A program made the translations under genes and the position numbers. From Litomosoides sigmodontis (taxonomy: Eukaryota > Nematoda > Chromadorea > Rhabditida > Onchocercidae): a DNA stretch of 64,000 nt. Below are positions 51,078 through 63,692 of this stretch, one piece after another; within the stretch, counting starts at the first letter, position 1; each line of letters begins with the position of its first letter. The notes beneath the pieces were generated by a model. That model ran no database searches, was not told the origin of the DNA, and saw only the letters and a program-made list of their open reading frames with translations. The stretch is from contig OY718805.1 in assembly GCA_963070105.1 (NCBI GenBank), positions 7,412,501-7,476,500 of the forward strand, in the 5' to 3' direction.

Positions 51078-53501
51078 TGATTCGTACGTTAATGGATCTT
51101 TCACAATCTAAAGTTCAAAGCGTTTGTCCGGTTGGATCATAAGGACCGCTGGGTTTGCTGCCATTCGCGTTTTCATTTTCCAAAATTATCTGATCAGATT
51201 GCGCTCTATGGGCGACCTTTCTTCGGTGGCATAAAACAGGAAATTTTGGTGAACTAGCGAGAATATTCATGCTTTACAGTGACTAGTTATAAGTGGAGTG
51301 AAATAAGTTTGGTGCAAAAAGCGCGTTTTGTGACAAGTCTTTTGTCTTGGATTTCTTTATCGTATTTCCTTGTTTTATATATTTCGCTTTTTCTCCAACT
51401 TTTTCCTTCACTTTAAAAGCGAAGGCAACGACATATTAGGTGTTCAAAATAAAATTCGATGACGTAATTTTTGCGTGTACGTGACTGTTTTTTTGATTTT
51501 TTTAGATGTGTGATTTCTTTAGCTTTTTTGCATTTTCATGTCTATCCACCAAAAATTTATTTGCTGTTGTCTTTTTTTGTCATGCTATCTTAAATCAATG
51601 GTTGTTTCTACATATTTGAACTTAATAATAAGTCAGTTATGCCTAGAATAGCGGCGCTCATATTATTTCTATTTCATAGCAAATTAGGAGTAAATTATTG
51701 CGAACTTTATCCACTTATAAAACTAGTTATCTCCACAGCATTCTTATATTTTCATTCTATTTATCTTCATGCTTATTTATCTGCTTACTAACACTTGGTG
51801 ACTTTACTAATAAGGGTTGCAGAAAACTCATGATTTCCTCGTCCATGTAACTTCTAGGAATTTGTTTTATTCTCTTTAATTTTTGGCATTAAATTAATGA
51901 AATTTCATATACAGTTGGGAAATGAATCTGCTTTCTGCATACCTCTGCGAGTTGCTTACTATTTATTCCTTAGGTGCAGGCGAGTAATTTATTTTCATAT
52001 CTTTATTAGAACTTGTCTGTTTTTGTGAAATTATTTGGTTTCATAATCTTGATGGAATTTGTTAAGTACTTCAATGGATTTGAAGAAGGGCATGGTGTAA
52101 AAAGTGATAATTGATATTTAACTAATTGGTTTTAAGTCTTTTCGCTTTGCGTATTTCGTTCTACTAGAAAATGAATTTCCTGTACTCAAGGATCAATAAG
52201 AGATCATTGGAGAACAATTGTCAGACAAAATGTTACTGGTAAATTATAATATATTAAGTGATTCGCATATTAAAGAAATTTTGAAGTTTCCAGATTTCCC
52301 TTCTCTGAAATATCTTCAGTATTGTATGTAAATTTGTTGAACTTTTTTTGATTTTAATATTTTGTTTTATTCTGCAAAGTGCAGTAAACATGCCCGATTA
52401 ATCAATCGCCATATAATGTTTTATTAACGGATCAATTTTTGTCGCTCTATCATCTCTGAATATTGTGAATAATGCTTTCATCACACCGATCTTCTCTCTT
52501 TCAAACCTATTTATTTCTCTATTAATATGACAGATGTAAAAGACTTTGTTGTTCCGTGGATTTTTAGTTTTGAAATTCATATCTGATTCTGAAAAATAGT
52601 TGTGAGGGTTGAAGGGATTATTTATTGTAACACTTTGTTAGAAATACGTTAGGAAAAAAGGCCAGAAAAAGAAGAGGGGAGTGGAATATGAGATGGAAAA
52701 AGTGTTTTTTCAAAGGCATGCAGATTCAGGTATGATCGTTATCCGTATAAAACTGTTATGCTTTATATGTTTTTTTTTTTTTAATTCACATTCTTGAGTC
52801 ATTTTTGTGCAAAGAAAAGTCGTCGTCGCTGTGTTCCCCGTAAAAATGATTTTTAATGCACTGTTTTTGTTCATAATATCTGCAAGATGCTCGCATCATT
52901 CTATTTAATGATTATTTAACTCTTTTCGATGTCTGCTGAACATCTGTCCCCAAATTCTTTTTATTTTTGATAAAATCTATATGCATTCACTAATATATAC
53001 TTCACTGTTTGTTTTTCGACAAACATAAAGGACAGACAATTAATTTACCACATTTGCAAAACAGACCGCATTTCTGGAAGTTTATGACAGTCGAATGTTT
53101 GTGTATAAAGTAGTTAACAAATGTGGCAAGCTTGAAGGTGGCCGAAGTCTTTCGCATATTGTCATTAGCGATTTAGGTTAACGGATTGGTAGTGTTGTTA
53201 TTGTATCGAAGTGGAATACATGTGGATCCACCGGTGAATTCACTCAATTCGTGTTAGTAGTTGGTAGGTGTTTTTCCCACCACTCCCAGAAGAGGTCAAA
53301 ACAATTGGTGAAGGGGAATACCGCTTGTAGGATTTATAAGGATGCTTTCCTGTTAAAAGGATTTTATTTTGAGTCATGAAAGGGATTTTATATGCAAATG
53401 TTTCAAGTTGAAGTGATACATTTCAACACCTATGAAGTTGCGCATTGCAACCTGACCATGAGAGATGTAAAACTTTCATAATGACTTGTTTGTACTACGA
53501 G
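51078..53501. other. Intergenic, 3' side of SSBP gene
   Basis: AT-rich spacer of about 2.4 kb holding the SSBP 3' UTR. No exon with matched splice sites was recognised on either strand. Confidence 0.45.
51448..51453 (+). terminator. Poly(A) signal candidate for the SSBP gene
   Basis: AATAAA lies about 370 bases after the stop codon; no closer perfect copy was seen. Confidence 0.35.
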
Positions 53502-53777
53502 CTAAAAGTGAGGAGGTTTGGAATTGTATAGCGAATAATTTGCATTTTCCGACCTGTCTATCACTCCTTCCTTGTGAACCCCGAGCTTTTTGGTTGTTCT
53601 CCAATATCGTTTTGCTTCTCCTTCTGGTATAGCAGAACTGTTTGAATGTGCTTTGAGTAGTGGGAAAGGGAAATAAATTGTGCTTTCGTTAAGTTTTAGT
53701 TGCTGCCATGAATTCGGATCTTTGAAGATCCTTTTTCCTTTGTTAAAGAGCTGAAGTGCCTTTACGCGTCTATGCAT
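53502..53777 (-). CDS. Small basic protein, unrecognised
   Basis: A single open frame of 91 residues on the minus strand, starting MHRRVKALQLFNKGKR and containing a KRYWRTTKKLGVHKEG stretch. The ATG directly follows ACTTTCTCTTAG, a near-perfect 3' splice site, as expected for a trans-spliced nematode gene. It is divergent from ATP synthase delta, with the two start codons 89 bases apart, which suggests a shared promoter and perhaps a mitochondrial or housekeeping role. The protein is basic with an Arg/Lys-rich N-terminus and has no signal peptide or membrane segment. The overall look resembles a small mitochondrial or ribosome-associated protein, but I do not recognise a family. It could continue in further exons if the last codons are intronic. 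Confidence 0.6.
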   Translation of the reverse strand: MHRRVKALQLFNKGKRIFKDPNSWQQLKLNESTIYFPFPLLKAHSNSSAIPEGEAKRYWRTTKKLGVHKEGVIDRSENANYSLYNSKPPHF

Positions 53778-53866
53778 CTAAGAGAAAGTAATATCCTCAC
53801 ATGCGTTTGAAACATATGCTTGTTGACTGAAATAATAGGTCGATATTTTCGTATGAAACTTTAAGG
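53778..53866. promoter_or_regulatory. 89-bp bidirectional promoter spacer
   Basis: Two ATG codons face away from each other across 89 bases. The left one is preceded by a 3' splice site at its very edge (CT at 53778-53779 on the plus strand). Both genes' core promoters must overlap this spacer or lie within the neighbouring gene. Confidence 0.55.
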
Positions 53867-54991
53867 ATGTTATCGAGACGTAACATTCGCGGATTATCGA
53901 ACATTCTACGACGGTGTTACGCTGCGACAGAAAGTGCACATAATACAGCAAAAGAAGGAGTAAATACTGAAGAATTGCGGTTAACTTTTGCGTCACCTGT
54001 TGAGGTATAATAATACTTCAATTTGAGTAGTATCACGTGGTATTACTCTTTCTCCATAACTCACGCACTTGTTTTGATTTTTTCCATCAAGAAAAAAAAC
54101 AATGGATATTTTTGGCTTCATGAAAATTCTTAGTACTCGGGCATTTCACCAAATATATTTTCAGTTATTGTAACATAAAGTTGGGTTTCAGAAAGGAGTT
54201 TTAGTCAGAGTTGTTTTAGTCAAGGTTTGCTTCCAGCTGGAATCTAAGTTGTGATTTTGGAAGATTTTGAGCTTAGTTGTATATGTAGTAATCTTACAAA
54301 GATAACACGAAGTACTTTGAGAGTGCAAAGTTTAATTTTTAACTAATAGAAAAGATGCTTTTTAATTTTTATGTTACAGGTTTTCTTTAATAATACTGTA
54401 GTAAAGCAAGTCGATATTTCTACCTTAAATGGCTCAATTGGTATTCTACCAAAGCATGTACCGGTATTAGGAATGCTGAAGCCGGGTGTCGTTCGAATTG
54501 TGGACAAAGATGGTACATTATGCAAATTTTAATATCATTTAAAAGTTTAATGCGTTTGCATTGTGAAGTGTTTATTTTTGAAGGTTATTTTGTTAGTTTT
54601 ATTCAATATTCAGATAAAAGCCTTCAGTATTTTGCCTCATCTGGTACTCTTTCTATGAATCCAGATGGTTCTTGTCAAATCCTAGCGGAAGAAGCAGTCA
54701 GACTTGAGGATATCGATCTAGCGGTATGGTTTTTGCAGATGTCGGTTTGATTTACCTGCAATTGGTCTTTTGAAGTATGACCGAGACCGACAGCTATTAT
54801 TTGAAACTGAATTTTGGTTGTTATGCTCAGTTTGAACAGAGAGAACTTATTTACAGAAGGCTGAAGAAGAACTGAGCTCAGCGCAGCGACGTGCACAAGA
54901 GACAATGGAAGATGATGCACGGGCGGTGGTTCAAATTGAAATAGAGACATACGAAGCACTGGTGAAAGCTGCTCATAACATTGAGAAGTGA
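53867..54991 (+). CDS. ATP5F1D: ATP synthase F1 subunit delta, mitochondrial
   Basis: Part of the central stalk of mitochondrial F1Fo ATP synthase, linking gamma to the c-ring (homologue of bacterial epsilon). Four exons: 53867-54004, 54380-54512, 54614-54723 and 54857-54991; phases close on 171 residues, the normal size. The N-terminus (MLSRRNIRGLSNILRRCYAA) is a typical arginine-rich mitochondrial targeting peptide. The beta-sandwich domain shows VFFNNTVVKQVDI, GSIGILPKHVPVLGMLKPG and YFASSGTLSMN. The C-terminal helical hairpin begins AEEAVRLEDIDLA and ends with AQRRAQETMEDDARA. Divergent from the small basic protein on the left. Confidence 0.97.
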
Positions 54992-57612
54992 TTTCGGCAG
55001 TTACTTCACATCCTGTTATTGAAGTGCTTCTACCATTGCTTTTACTTTGTTCCGTAGGATGAAAGAAACCAAACAAACTTAATGTTTTATCCATAGATGA
55101 TAATCGTTTCTATGAAGATGCGCAAATTACTTCTAAATTGAAATACGAGATGACTTCGTAGTGAGTTTTTGCCTTATTAATATTCTTTAGGCTTTCCAAA
55201 ACCGTTTTTTTTTTCAAAATTTCGACTGTCTTTTTTACTGTCGTGAAGCCTGCCATTTAATTCTAGCGATTAAAGATTCCCGATGTCTATTGCTAAATAT
55301 TACGTTTATAGTTGTGTCATCCATTTCTTTTTATTTCTTCCGTCTCATTAATGTCACGGTGAAATAGGTTCGTAGATGTGATAGCTATATTATCCACCGA
55401 ATGGAACTCAGATCAATTTTGCTTTGTCTTATTTATTGCATAGTCTATTATATGCGATCAAAATAAAAGGAATGCACAAACCATGCTACATGAATGTTAG
55501 TGATGAAAACCGATATGTAGCTTATATCCTGAACAGATCAATGTGGTTTGTTTTGCCTCGTTCGAATTATAGTTGTGGCCGAAGTTTCCACCAATGTTGA
55601 ATGGGTGGGCTGCAAAGGGATTTTGTACTATGCTCGCTTTGGTACCAATCATTTGTAATGTAATTTAGGAGCGTAATAGTAGCGATATTATTCTGATTTA
55701 AGGTGTGATTTAAAATAAACCATTGTAAATGTTATTGGGAAAGCAGTGAGTACAAATACTTGAAATTCTGTGCTTTAGCTAAATCGGTAAAGTTCTCACT
55801 TCACAGGACCGAGTTCATTTAGAATTGCTTGACAATCCGAATGCTTCGTCGCAAAATCCATTCATGATATGAGACACAACTGTATAATTTAGCTGAAATT
55901 TTAGTATGATACACGGCTAACTGCATAACAGCCTGTTTGTGTTTAAAAAGCGCATGCTATTATTGCAGTGCGTGACATTACTATTTCTACTAGCTACCTC
56001 TCTAAAATTTATTTACGAATTTCAAAGTATGAAATATTTTGTTTCATGATTCAGTGCCAACTCCATGCTTTACATCTTGACTCATTTCATCTAAGTTTTT
56101 GCAATATTTTACTTCCAAGTAAAATATTTCCGAAAGTTTCAAGAATCAAGCCATGCACTAGTTAGTGTACTATGACAGAGATAAGATGTCATGAAAATGA
56201 AGACTATTTTAGCTCTATCAAAGGAGTGAAATGAAAGCAAATTTTTCTTAAAATCATTAAATTAAAGCAAAGAATGTTTGGAATGAGTATGACGTTGGAC
56301 GAAGAAGCGAGTTACAAGTTACAAGTTAAAACAAGTTACAAGTTATCTTCCGCACATCGTGTATTGCATTTCCATTTCATTGCCTAATTCTCATCGAAAA
56401 TCGATCAGATCTGCCTTACGTTATCACATTTAAATTTCTTTATCATTAAAAACAAGTTCGCCGCAAAATTCTTTTAATTTGTGCATTTAATCATTTGCTT
56501 TAATTTCTATCTAACATTTTCAGTTGCTTACTGTTCAATTTAACAAATCAGTCACATGAAAGCCTTTTTTCAGGCATTTCCATCAAATGTACTCTCTAAA
56601 AACAGGAATTGATGCGGATCTTTGAAGGGAAAACATTTCAATCTTCACTTCAGCACTCGTGAAAGAGTGGTAGGATGGGAAGAGTTTGATACGGAAGAAG
56701 TTGACAACCGTTGACTGTCAACTACATTCTGCAAAGATGAACGATCTGAAAATTTTGGGTTTGTCATTCGGTTGCTTTCAACTATTAGTAAGCGTCAAAT
56801 AAAAGACTCAAACATTTGAACTTATAAGCTTACCAGTGGTATCATGTCACTTCCATACTTTTAATAATTCAATTATTTTATTAGTGAATCTGTGGGAATG
56901 ATTAAAAAATTACAGGACACTTCCCGCAGCGGAAAAGGGCTTTCAAGGTGATGTGTGTAATGATAGCTCTTCCGGGAATTCTTGGAAAGGAGTGAACACT
57001 GCGGAAATGCCGTCGATAACCGGAAATGTTGGTGATAACCTAATTTTCTGTAGGACGAAAAGCTGACGAGATGTGCAACAGGTGTTCATTTCATTAAGAA
57101 AGCACTTCATTATCGAGCAACAATGTTTGTCATATCCGTCCGATGAAAAATCCGGCTATTGCTGGTAAAAGGATGAATGCCAAACGTGTTCGTCAACGTT
57201 TACGTACGTCCAAAACGTTTTATTTTCTTCCATTAAGAAAGAAGCGAGAAATGATGCAGCTATTTTGGATTTTTACAAAATCCTAGTCTCGCGATAGCTC
57301 TAAAACAGTTACGAGTGAATTGCAACTATAATTCCTTCTAAAACTACTCATCAAGTAATTTCAAAAAAGAAGAAGATGCTAAATTAAATGGTTAAATCGA
57401 TCATAACTGTGAGAAAAATAGTAGTTGTTATTGTTAAATTAGTCTAAATTATTTCAGCTAAAATGCAACTATTAATGAATATTCATTAAGGAGCCAAAAC
57501 TTTTCCTAAACAAACAAATAACTGTAAGTAGTAATAGTTAAGTAAGTAATACTAATTGAATGAAATGAACTTTGATTTTCAATTCAATCGCTTCAAAGAA
57601 AAAAAAAGAGCA
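54992..57612. other. Intergenic between convergent genes
   Basis: About 2.6 kb between ATP synthase delta (+) and nephrocystin-1 (-), which converge. It includes short repeats of ACAAGTTACAAGTT near 56311-56345. An open frame of about 50 codons at 56913-57064 follows an AATTACAG acceptor but has no convincing upstream exon. Nothing else recognised. Confidence 0.45.
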
Positions 57613-60600
57613 TCAAATGATTGCATGAGATCCCATCACATCAATTGCACAACTATATACGTTAACTGGATGACAGCGTTGTCTGCTGAGATATTTGATA
57701 GGATCAAAATTATGCAAATATTGCTCTCGGAAATGACTGAGTGTTGCTTGTCGATCAGCAAAGCATCGAGCATCAGCCCAGTTAAATTTCGTCATAGGAA
57801 TGGTTTGATGAAGGATAAATCCGGTCATCAGGAAGAATGAACGAAATCGTTCCGCTTCCTCCATCTCAGACATCTAAAATTACGCTTCTCTTCTTTTTTA
57901 GGATTTATTTTCTTTTCTTTTTAAACCAACAGGTTTGATGAATAAAGCAATGAAATGAAAGAAAAAAGATACCTTCTTATGTGTTGTTTCATGAATTTTC
58001 CAAAGTTGCCATAACATTTCCATAATATCAGGCTGATCAGCAATAGCCGGAAATGTTGCAAGGAATGGTTCAGCTCTAAGTGCTAAAAAGTTAAATTGAA
58101 TGAGTTTTTGTTTTTTTGAAAAAAAAATCTTCAAAGAGTGATGGAAATTTAATTAATTACCTGCACTGTTGCAATTGTTGCAATCTTTCGTTAAAAATTG
58201 ACCTAACAGACGTCGGTAGTAGAAGAACATTGGTAGAAATAACGTATGACATAGGAAGATGTCTGGTAGAGAACTGAAATTATCACAAATCAGTATTTCC
58301 CAAAACATTTACCTGTTTAATTAAGTGATAAAATTAATTAATTTTAAAGGAAAGTTGAATTCTTCATCTTCCATTACATCGCGTCACATCATCACGTTAT
58401 TTTCAATAAAACGAGAACAGAAGCGATAATCCGATGAGAGTATGCTTACTCAACTTGATGAATGATCTCATTGGACACATCCGATACACGAAAAGCAATT
58501 TGAATTTGAGTATTTACTGGGATAGAGTCTGCAATTTAAATTGTTAAATTCAGCAAAACATCAACGCTCACCTTCTCAAATTCGACGTTGCAAAATTAGC
58601 TTCCATAAAATCATTACTTTAAAATTTTAAGTTTCATTTTTCACCAATCCAGCGTTCATTTAAGTAAGCTAACAACGATTTATTCTTTTCATTTAAACAT
58701 TCAAATAATTTTTTTAATTTTTTCCTCTCTTTTTTTTCAATATTCAAACCTTAACTTATGCAGTAGCACTACTTGTAAGCTCTCCTCATTACTCAGGAAA
58801 TTTTGTTACCTTTTCTGTTAAGCGAATTACGCGTCAATAGACTCGCAGAATAATTTCTGGAAAATTTTTTTTAGAAAAATTAAGTAATTTAAATTTTATT
58901 CGTTGAAAATAATTAAATGTTCGAATAAAACCAATTCAATTTTTATTCATTTATTTACAAAGCATTAATTTTAGCATAAAAAAAAATGGAAAAATAAATT
59001 AATTTCAATTTTTCAACAAGTAGAAATCTAGGCGTAGTGGTAAGTGAGAAATGAGAATTGACTGACTGATTTCAAAAAAGATTTCTAGCTAGACTGATTT
59101 CAAAAAAGAAAAGGCAAATACTTGTTTTGCATGCAGCAATGTCCACTTGCATCGATGATCGGTAGCGTAACACAGCCAAGCGATTGCTCACGCATTTCAC
59201 CGTCCTGTAATTTACTCCCACTTATTCAACCCTTTCCTCTTTCTATCACATAATTGCTAAGCCACAAATTATCCATACCTTTGCTTTTCACTTATTAGCT
59301 AATGCTAATGGTCATTGGCTTTGCGTTACGCGTAAGTACGTGAACGAATGAGTGTAATTTTAAAGTTAAAAGGTGAATAGTTAGATGAAGGCTTGTCGCT
59401 TACTTGATCGCTGAAGACAATTATAGCTTCCAGGCATAACGTTACACTTCTTTGCTTGTAATTTGATCGTACGATGAATGACGGATAATTAAGTAGTGTT
59501 TTCGGCATGTCTTTCTGTAAAATTTTACTTGTGAATAGTTTAGCAAATGAAAGATATTAATTAGAAAAAATTCGATCACTGAAAGTTGAAATTAACTGTT
59601 GCATAAAGGCTTATTTGTCAATAGTAATATCTCATTTGATCAATTAATAACCAATTAATTGTGGTCGTCAGATTTCAAACTTCTCAAACTGTTTCTCCGT
59701 TTTCTTTTGTTAATTGCAAATTTAAATTGTGCATAGGGTAATAATTATTTCAAAAATTTCAACCTAGTAAATGTAAATAGTGAATTTACCGGTGCAGAAA
59801 AAATCCATGTTTGTGGATCACGTGTACGTGGATATGCTTTGATCGTATGAACATTACTTACCTGTAACTATCCCAATTGTCTAATGAATAAGCCTGCATG
59901 TCTTACATGCTACTTAAATATATAATTTATTTTAAGAAACAATTATTGGACTATTGCAATTTCGCTAGAAATTCTTTTCTTCCTCTTCTTAACTCAATTA
60001 TTTGATTTTTTTTTAAAAAATTTAATTAATTGATTTTTTTTCCACCTAATTCACATTAGAATAGGAAAAAAAATTGTAAAAAAAATCAACGGATTTCTAC
60101 TATTTCATATTCTTCTTGTGTACTTTTTTCATCGAACAAATACGCTCGTACTAATCGACAATGCACATCGATTGCGCTTAGGCGCACTTTGTCCAAACGA
60201 ATTACTTTGATTACTTTGCAAACTCGCACTCTTCTCTTTCGTAGCTGTAAATATAGTCCACGTAATTTAATAAATGGATGAATGGGTGAGTGAACACGCT
60301 AAGTGTATTTCAGGAAAGTAAACAGTTACTCTGTCATCCTCGTAATTCCAATAAATATCATGAAATGCATAATTTGATTTACTGAGACGTGGTGCCAAAT
60401 AACATTCATACGTTTGATGAGTGCCTTAAAAAAAAAACAAAAAATTATTTTGTCAAATAATTAAAATGAAGCTTGTTTTATTCAAATGAAATTCATTCAC
60501 AATGAAACACATTTATTAAATTTATATTAGGAAAAGATTTAACTGAAAACATTTAATCATTTTCGTATTTATGTGAAATTTCAACTTGCTAAAAAACACC

Positions 60601-62672
60601 TACCGTAATTGTTATCTCTTTCAAATGTACGATTTGATGCAGTTAATGGTTGAGCAATTGATCTCTGCAAATAATTTATGCTTGAGAAATGAAGAAGAAA
60701 TTCATCGTCATAAGTTTAAGCATACATTTAAAAAAATACATATCAATGATAGTGCTCTATTTAGCTTAAAAAAGTGAAGAAAAAAATTGTACGATAAGGG
60801 TGGTCGATTGAGCAAATTCCAACTGTTGTGCGGAAATTTTGCTAATATCAGAGCTTGATTCTTCAAGAATCTTAGTGTCAATAATTTGGCCAATATTGGT
60901 GGTGTGTGAAGAAAGCGCACTTGTACCACCAATAGCGCCACCAACAGCGCCACTACCAAGCGTAACATTCATTTCATGCTGTCCTTCCGTATCTCTTGCA
61001 TTTTCATCAGTTTCGTCAATTGCTCGGGAACTCCATGCTTGCCTTACTCTTGTGGCATTAGTTTTTTCAGGCGCTACTGGCAGAGGTTTATTGCACTCTT
61101 TAGTTTCAGCTAATTCGTTGTAAACTCTCAAAAATGTTTTGGGAACGAATCCACGATCACCGTTTGCATTTTCTGCTAGCCACCAGCCATCTTCTCTAAA
61201 TAAATTTTCATCTAAATGAATTCGTCATGCGATATTTTGAGAGAAATGAAAAAAATGATTTTTTTTTAAAAAAAAAAGATAAAATTCTTTACATACCGTG
61301 TAGCAATGATGTGTACTAAATCATTTTCACTTAAAGTTAAATCATTTTGTTCGTGTGCTTTGAAATTAGCTACAGCAATGAATTGATTATTTTCAGCTAT
61401 TGCACTTCTTGAATCCTTGAATCCTTCGCTAAAATAAAATTTGCATAATGGAACTGAAGAAATTAGTGAATTTAAGTATTAGGGCATACACATAGATTTC
61501 AACAGTAAGTAAAATTAATTTCAACAAGGATAATAAAGTTAGCCTAATATCTTCCATGGCTATTTGAACTTTTTTTTTTAGTGTCATACAATCACGATCT
61601 ATGACTGACTAATCTCAAATGATAGGGGCAATTGTGAAAGAAAAGGAAAGTGCGAAAACATTTATCACTGAATATTCTAATTTCAACTTACAGCTCTCAT
61701 TCTAAAAAAGATAATTTTGAAAACGCAAAAAAAAGAAAGTTACTTTGCGTTCGCTTCATCAACAGAGCGGTCATCAGAAGCAGAATCCGCATCTGATGAT
61801 GAATCCTGCAACGAAGCCGCAACAATAACCTTCTCTTTCAAATTGTCCACCTCTTCCACCGTCACATTTTTCTCTTCGCTATAAATTTAAAATGCAGTAA
61901 TTATAAATTCCGTCATTTTCGCATTTTTTACAATTACAACATTTTGCTTACTTACCTTATACTTTTGTTTGGCAAAATTTTTGCAGAATCGTTCGCTGTG
62001 ATAGTTTTATCGGAAGTCATTAAATTTGACAACTGCTCCTGCAACAAATCACCGAGTCCTCTCTCGTAATCCTTTTCCTTCTCTCTCAAGTCTTTTTAGG
62101 AAGAATATGTTAGTTTGGGCTAATTTGACTAAGCCAATTGCTACAGTAGACTTTTCAGGCTGCAAATTTTATTTGAAATTGAATGCTTTATTCTACCGTT
62201 ACGCTAATCGACACCCCAAAAAAAGTGTACATTTAACTTACAGTGATTGTTTCCAAATCCTTAAGCGTATTTTCTTTCACATTTCGCTCATCCGTGTCTT
62301 TCATCTCTTCCGCTTTGCGCTTGTAATCATCCAACTGTTTCCGCAAATTAGTGCAATGTTGTAGAAATTGATTTTCATCAAACGAACTAGCATTCTTCAG
62401 CGATTGCTTCTGCTGCCTCAACTTCTCCGCCTCAATTTCGAAATTCAATTTTGAAATTTTCGACATCAATGCAAGTATTTTCTGGTGAAGAAAGAGAAGA
62501 GCACTGAGACAACCGGTAAAAATATCAGCAAGAATTCCGAAGCGAAAGAAATTGCGAGAGATTTCTGCCCCAACCGTATCAGTGATACTTTTATGCAAAC
62601 CTGTTTACGAAACTGTTGCAATCGTCTCTGGTCATTATTGAAGGCGAGGAAATGAGTAAAAATTGATGTCAT
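57613..62672 (-). CDS. nphp-1: Nephrocystin-1
   Basis: A scaffold of the ciliary transition zone, acting with nephrocystin-4. Seventeen minus-strand exons: 62601-62672, 62242-62481, 61956-62080, 61744-61878, 61297-61428, 60793-61195, 60604-60664, 60330-60424, 60101-60244, 59790-59861, 59404-59514, 59122-59204, 58810-58856, 58450-58528, 58161-58273, 57973-58082 and 57613-57873. All phases close on 760 residues against 732 in human. Domain order matches the family: N-terminal coiled coil (KILALMSKISKLNFEIEAEK onward), an acidic stretch (SSSDADSASDDRSVDEANA), one SH3 domain (FIAVANFKAHEQNDLTLSEN to DGWW and GFVPKTFLRVY), then the nephrocystin homology domain with LAPRLSKSNYAFHDIYW, VSNVHTIKAYPRTRDPQTW, IIDASGHC and EPFLATFPAIADQPDIME. 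A 47-base exon (58810-58856) was needed to link phases 2 and 1. Uncertain points: the true start, because the first exon has only one in-frame ATG and could have an upstream exon, and the acceptor of the third exon. Confidence 0.95.
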
Positions 62673-62825
62673 ATTATCGAACTGTCCTTCGGCTACTTCC
62701 TGTTCCGTGAGGTTGTCGGATGTCAGCAACGGTTACCTTGACAACCTCTACAAGCTCCTTACTTACTGAATCAATTCAATTTCAGCTAAACAAATATCTC
62801 ATATTCATCATTTATCACTATCTTT

Positions 62826-62962
62826 ATCATTATTACTACTACTAATTATTATTATTGCAGTAATAATTATTATTGTTATTGCTATTAGTAGTAGTAGTAG
62901 TTATTTTTAATACTTTTATTATATTATTATTATTAGTTTTTGTTATTATTATTATTATTACC
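62826..62962. repeat. Imperfect ATT trinucleotide repeat
   Basis: Clusters of ATT, ACT and AGT triplets over about 135 bases, non-coding, just upstream of nephrocystin-1. Confidence 0.8.
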
Positions 62963-63517
62963 AAATTATTAAAGCTTTTTGCGTTGCTTCCTAAATTTTC
63001 AAGAACGTTATTTTAGAGTAAAGTTTAGATCAAATTAGATGCATTATTGATTAGTTGATTTTATGAATTGAAGCGCCTAGTCAAGCACATTTGACATTTA
63101 TTTTTATTTTTTACTTTACAACTGACTTATTGCATCATTCCATTCACAGCAATTGCAAGAAATCGTTGGCTTATTTTAATACCAAAAGCGCTTACTCTAA
63201 CAATAGCCGCTAGTCCTAAGAGCTTCTCAGTAAGTTCAGATGGAAATTTAATTGACACTTCCAAATAAATTTGTTCGTAATATTACAATTACGGAGCGAC
63301 TAATGCGCTAATTGTGAACATTCGATGAATAAACATGTGGCGGTATGTGCCACATATCATAAACAGAGTGAATGTAACGTTAAATATCGCTGACAAATGC
63401 GAACTCTTTTAATTATCCATTAATATACGTCTAAATTTGTGTTTAATTAAATTTTGAATTAATTAATTAAGCGTCTCATTTAAAGACACAATAAATAGAC
63501 TTCATCGGATTTGGATG

Positions 63518-63518
<1 letters not shown>

Positions 63519-63551
<33 letters not shown>

Positions 63552-63563
63552 CATGTGTGTGTT
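63519..63563. repeat. GT microsatellite
   Basis: About 15 uninterrupted GT units followed by interrupted ones. Confidence 0.9.
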
Positions 63564-63664
63564 ACTTTTGAGCTTCAAAATTGAATTTCTTGCAATTTAG
63601 CAAGCTATCACTAGTCTATTGATGAAATTATTTTAAATTTTCAAATATCACTCCACTCTCTTCT

Positions 63665-63670
63665 TTTATT
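63665..63670 (-). terminator. Poly(A) signal AATAAA for the aquaglyceroporin
   Basis: A perfect AATAAA on the minus strand begins only about 22 bases after the stop codon, implying a very short 3' UTR. Confidence 0.5.
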
Positions 63671-63692
63671 TTCCCTTCCGTTGCATTCCACA

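Larger units (their letters stand above)
62673..63692. other. Intergenic with ATT and GT repeats
   Basis: Between the aquaglyceroporin 3' end and the nephrocystin-1 start, both on the minus strand. It holds an imperfect ATT/ACT trinucleotide repeat (about 62826-62962) and a GT microsatellite (about 63519-63563). The nephrocystin-1 promoter should lie at its left side. No exon recognised. Confidence 0.5.

Noticed and set aside
55770..55845. Weak tRNA-like string (TTTAGCTAAATCGGTAAAG then GAGTTCATTTAGAAT)
   Set aside because: No consistent acceptor stem or T-arm GTTCGANTC, and no clear anticodon loop could be drawn.
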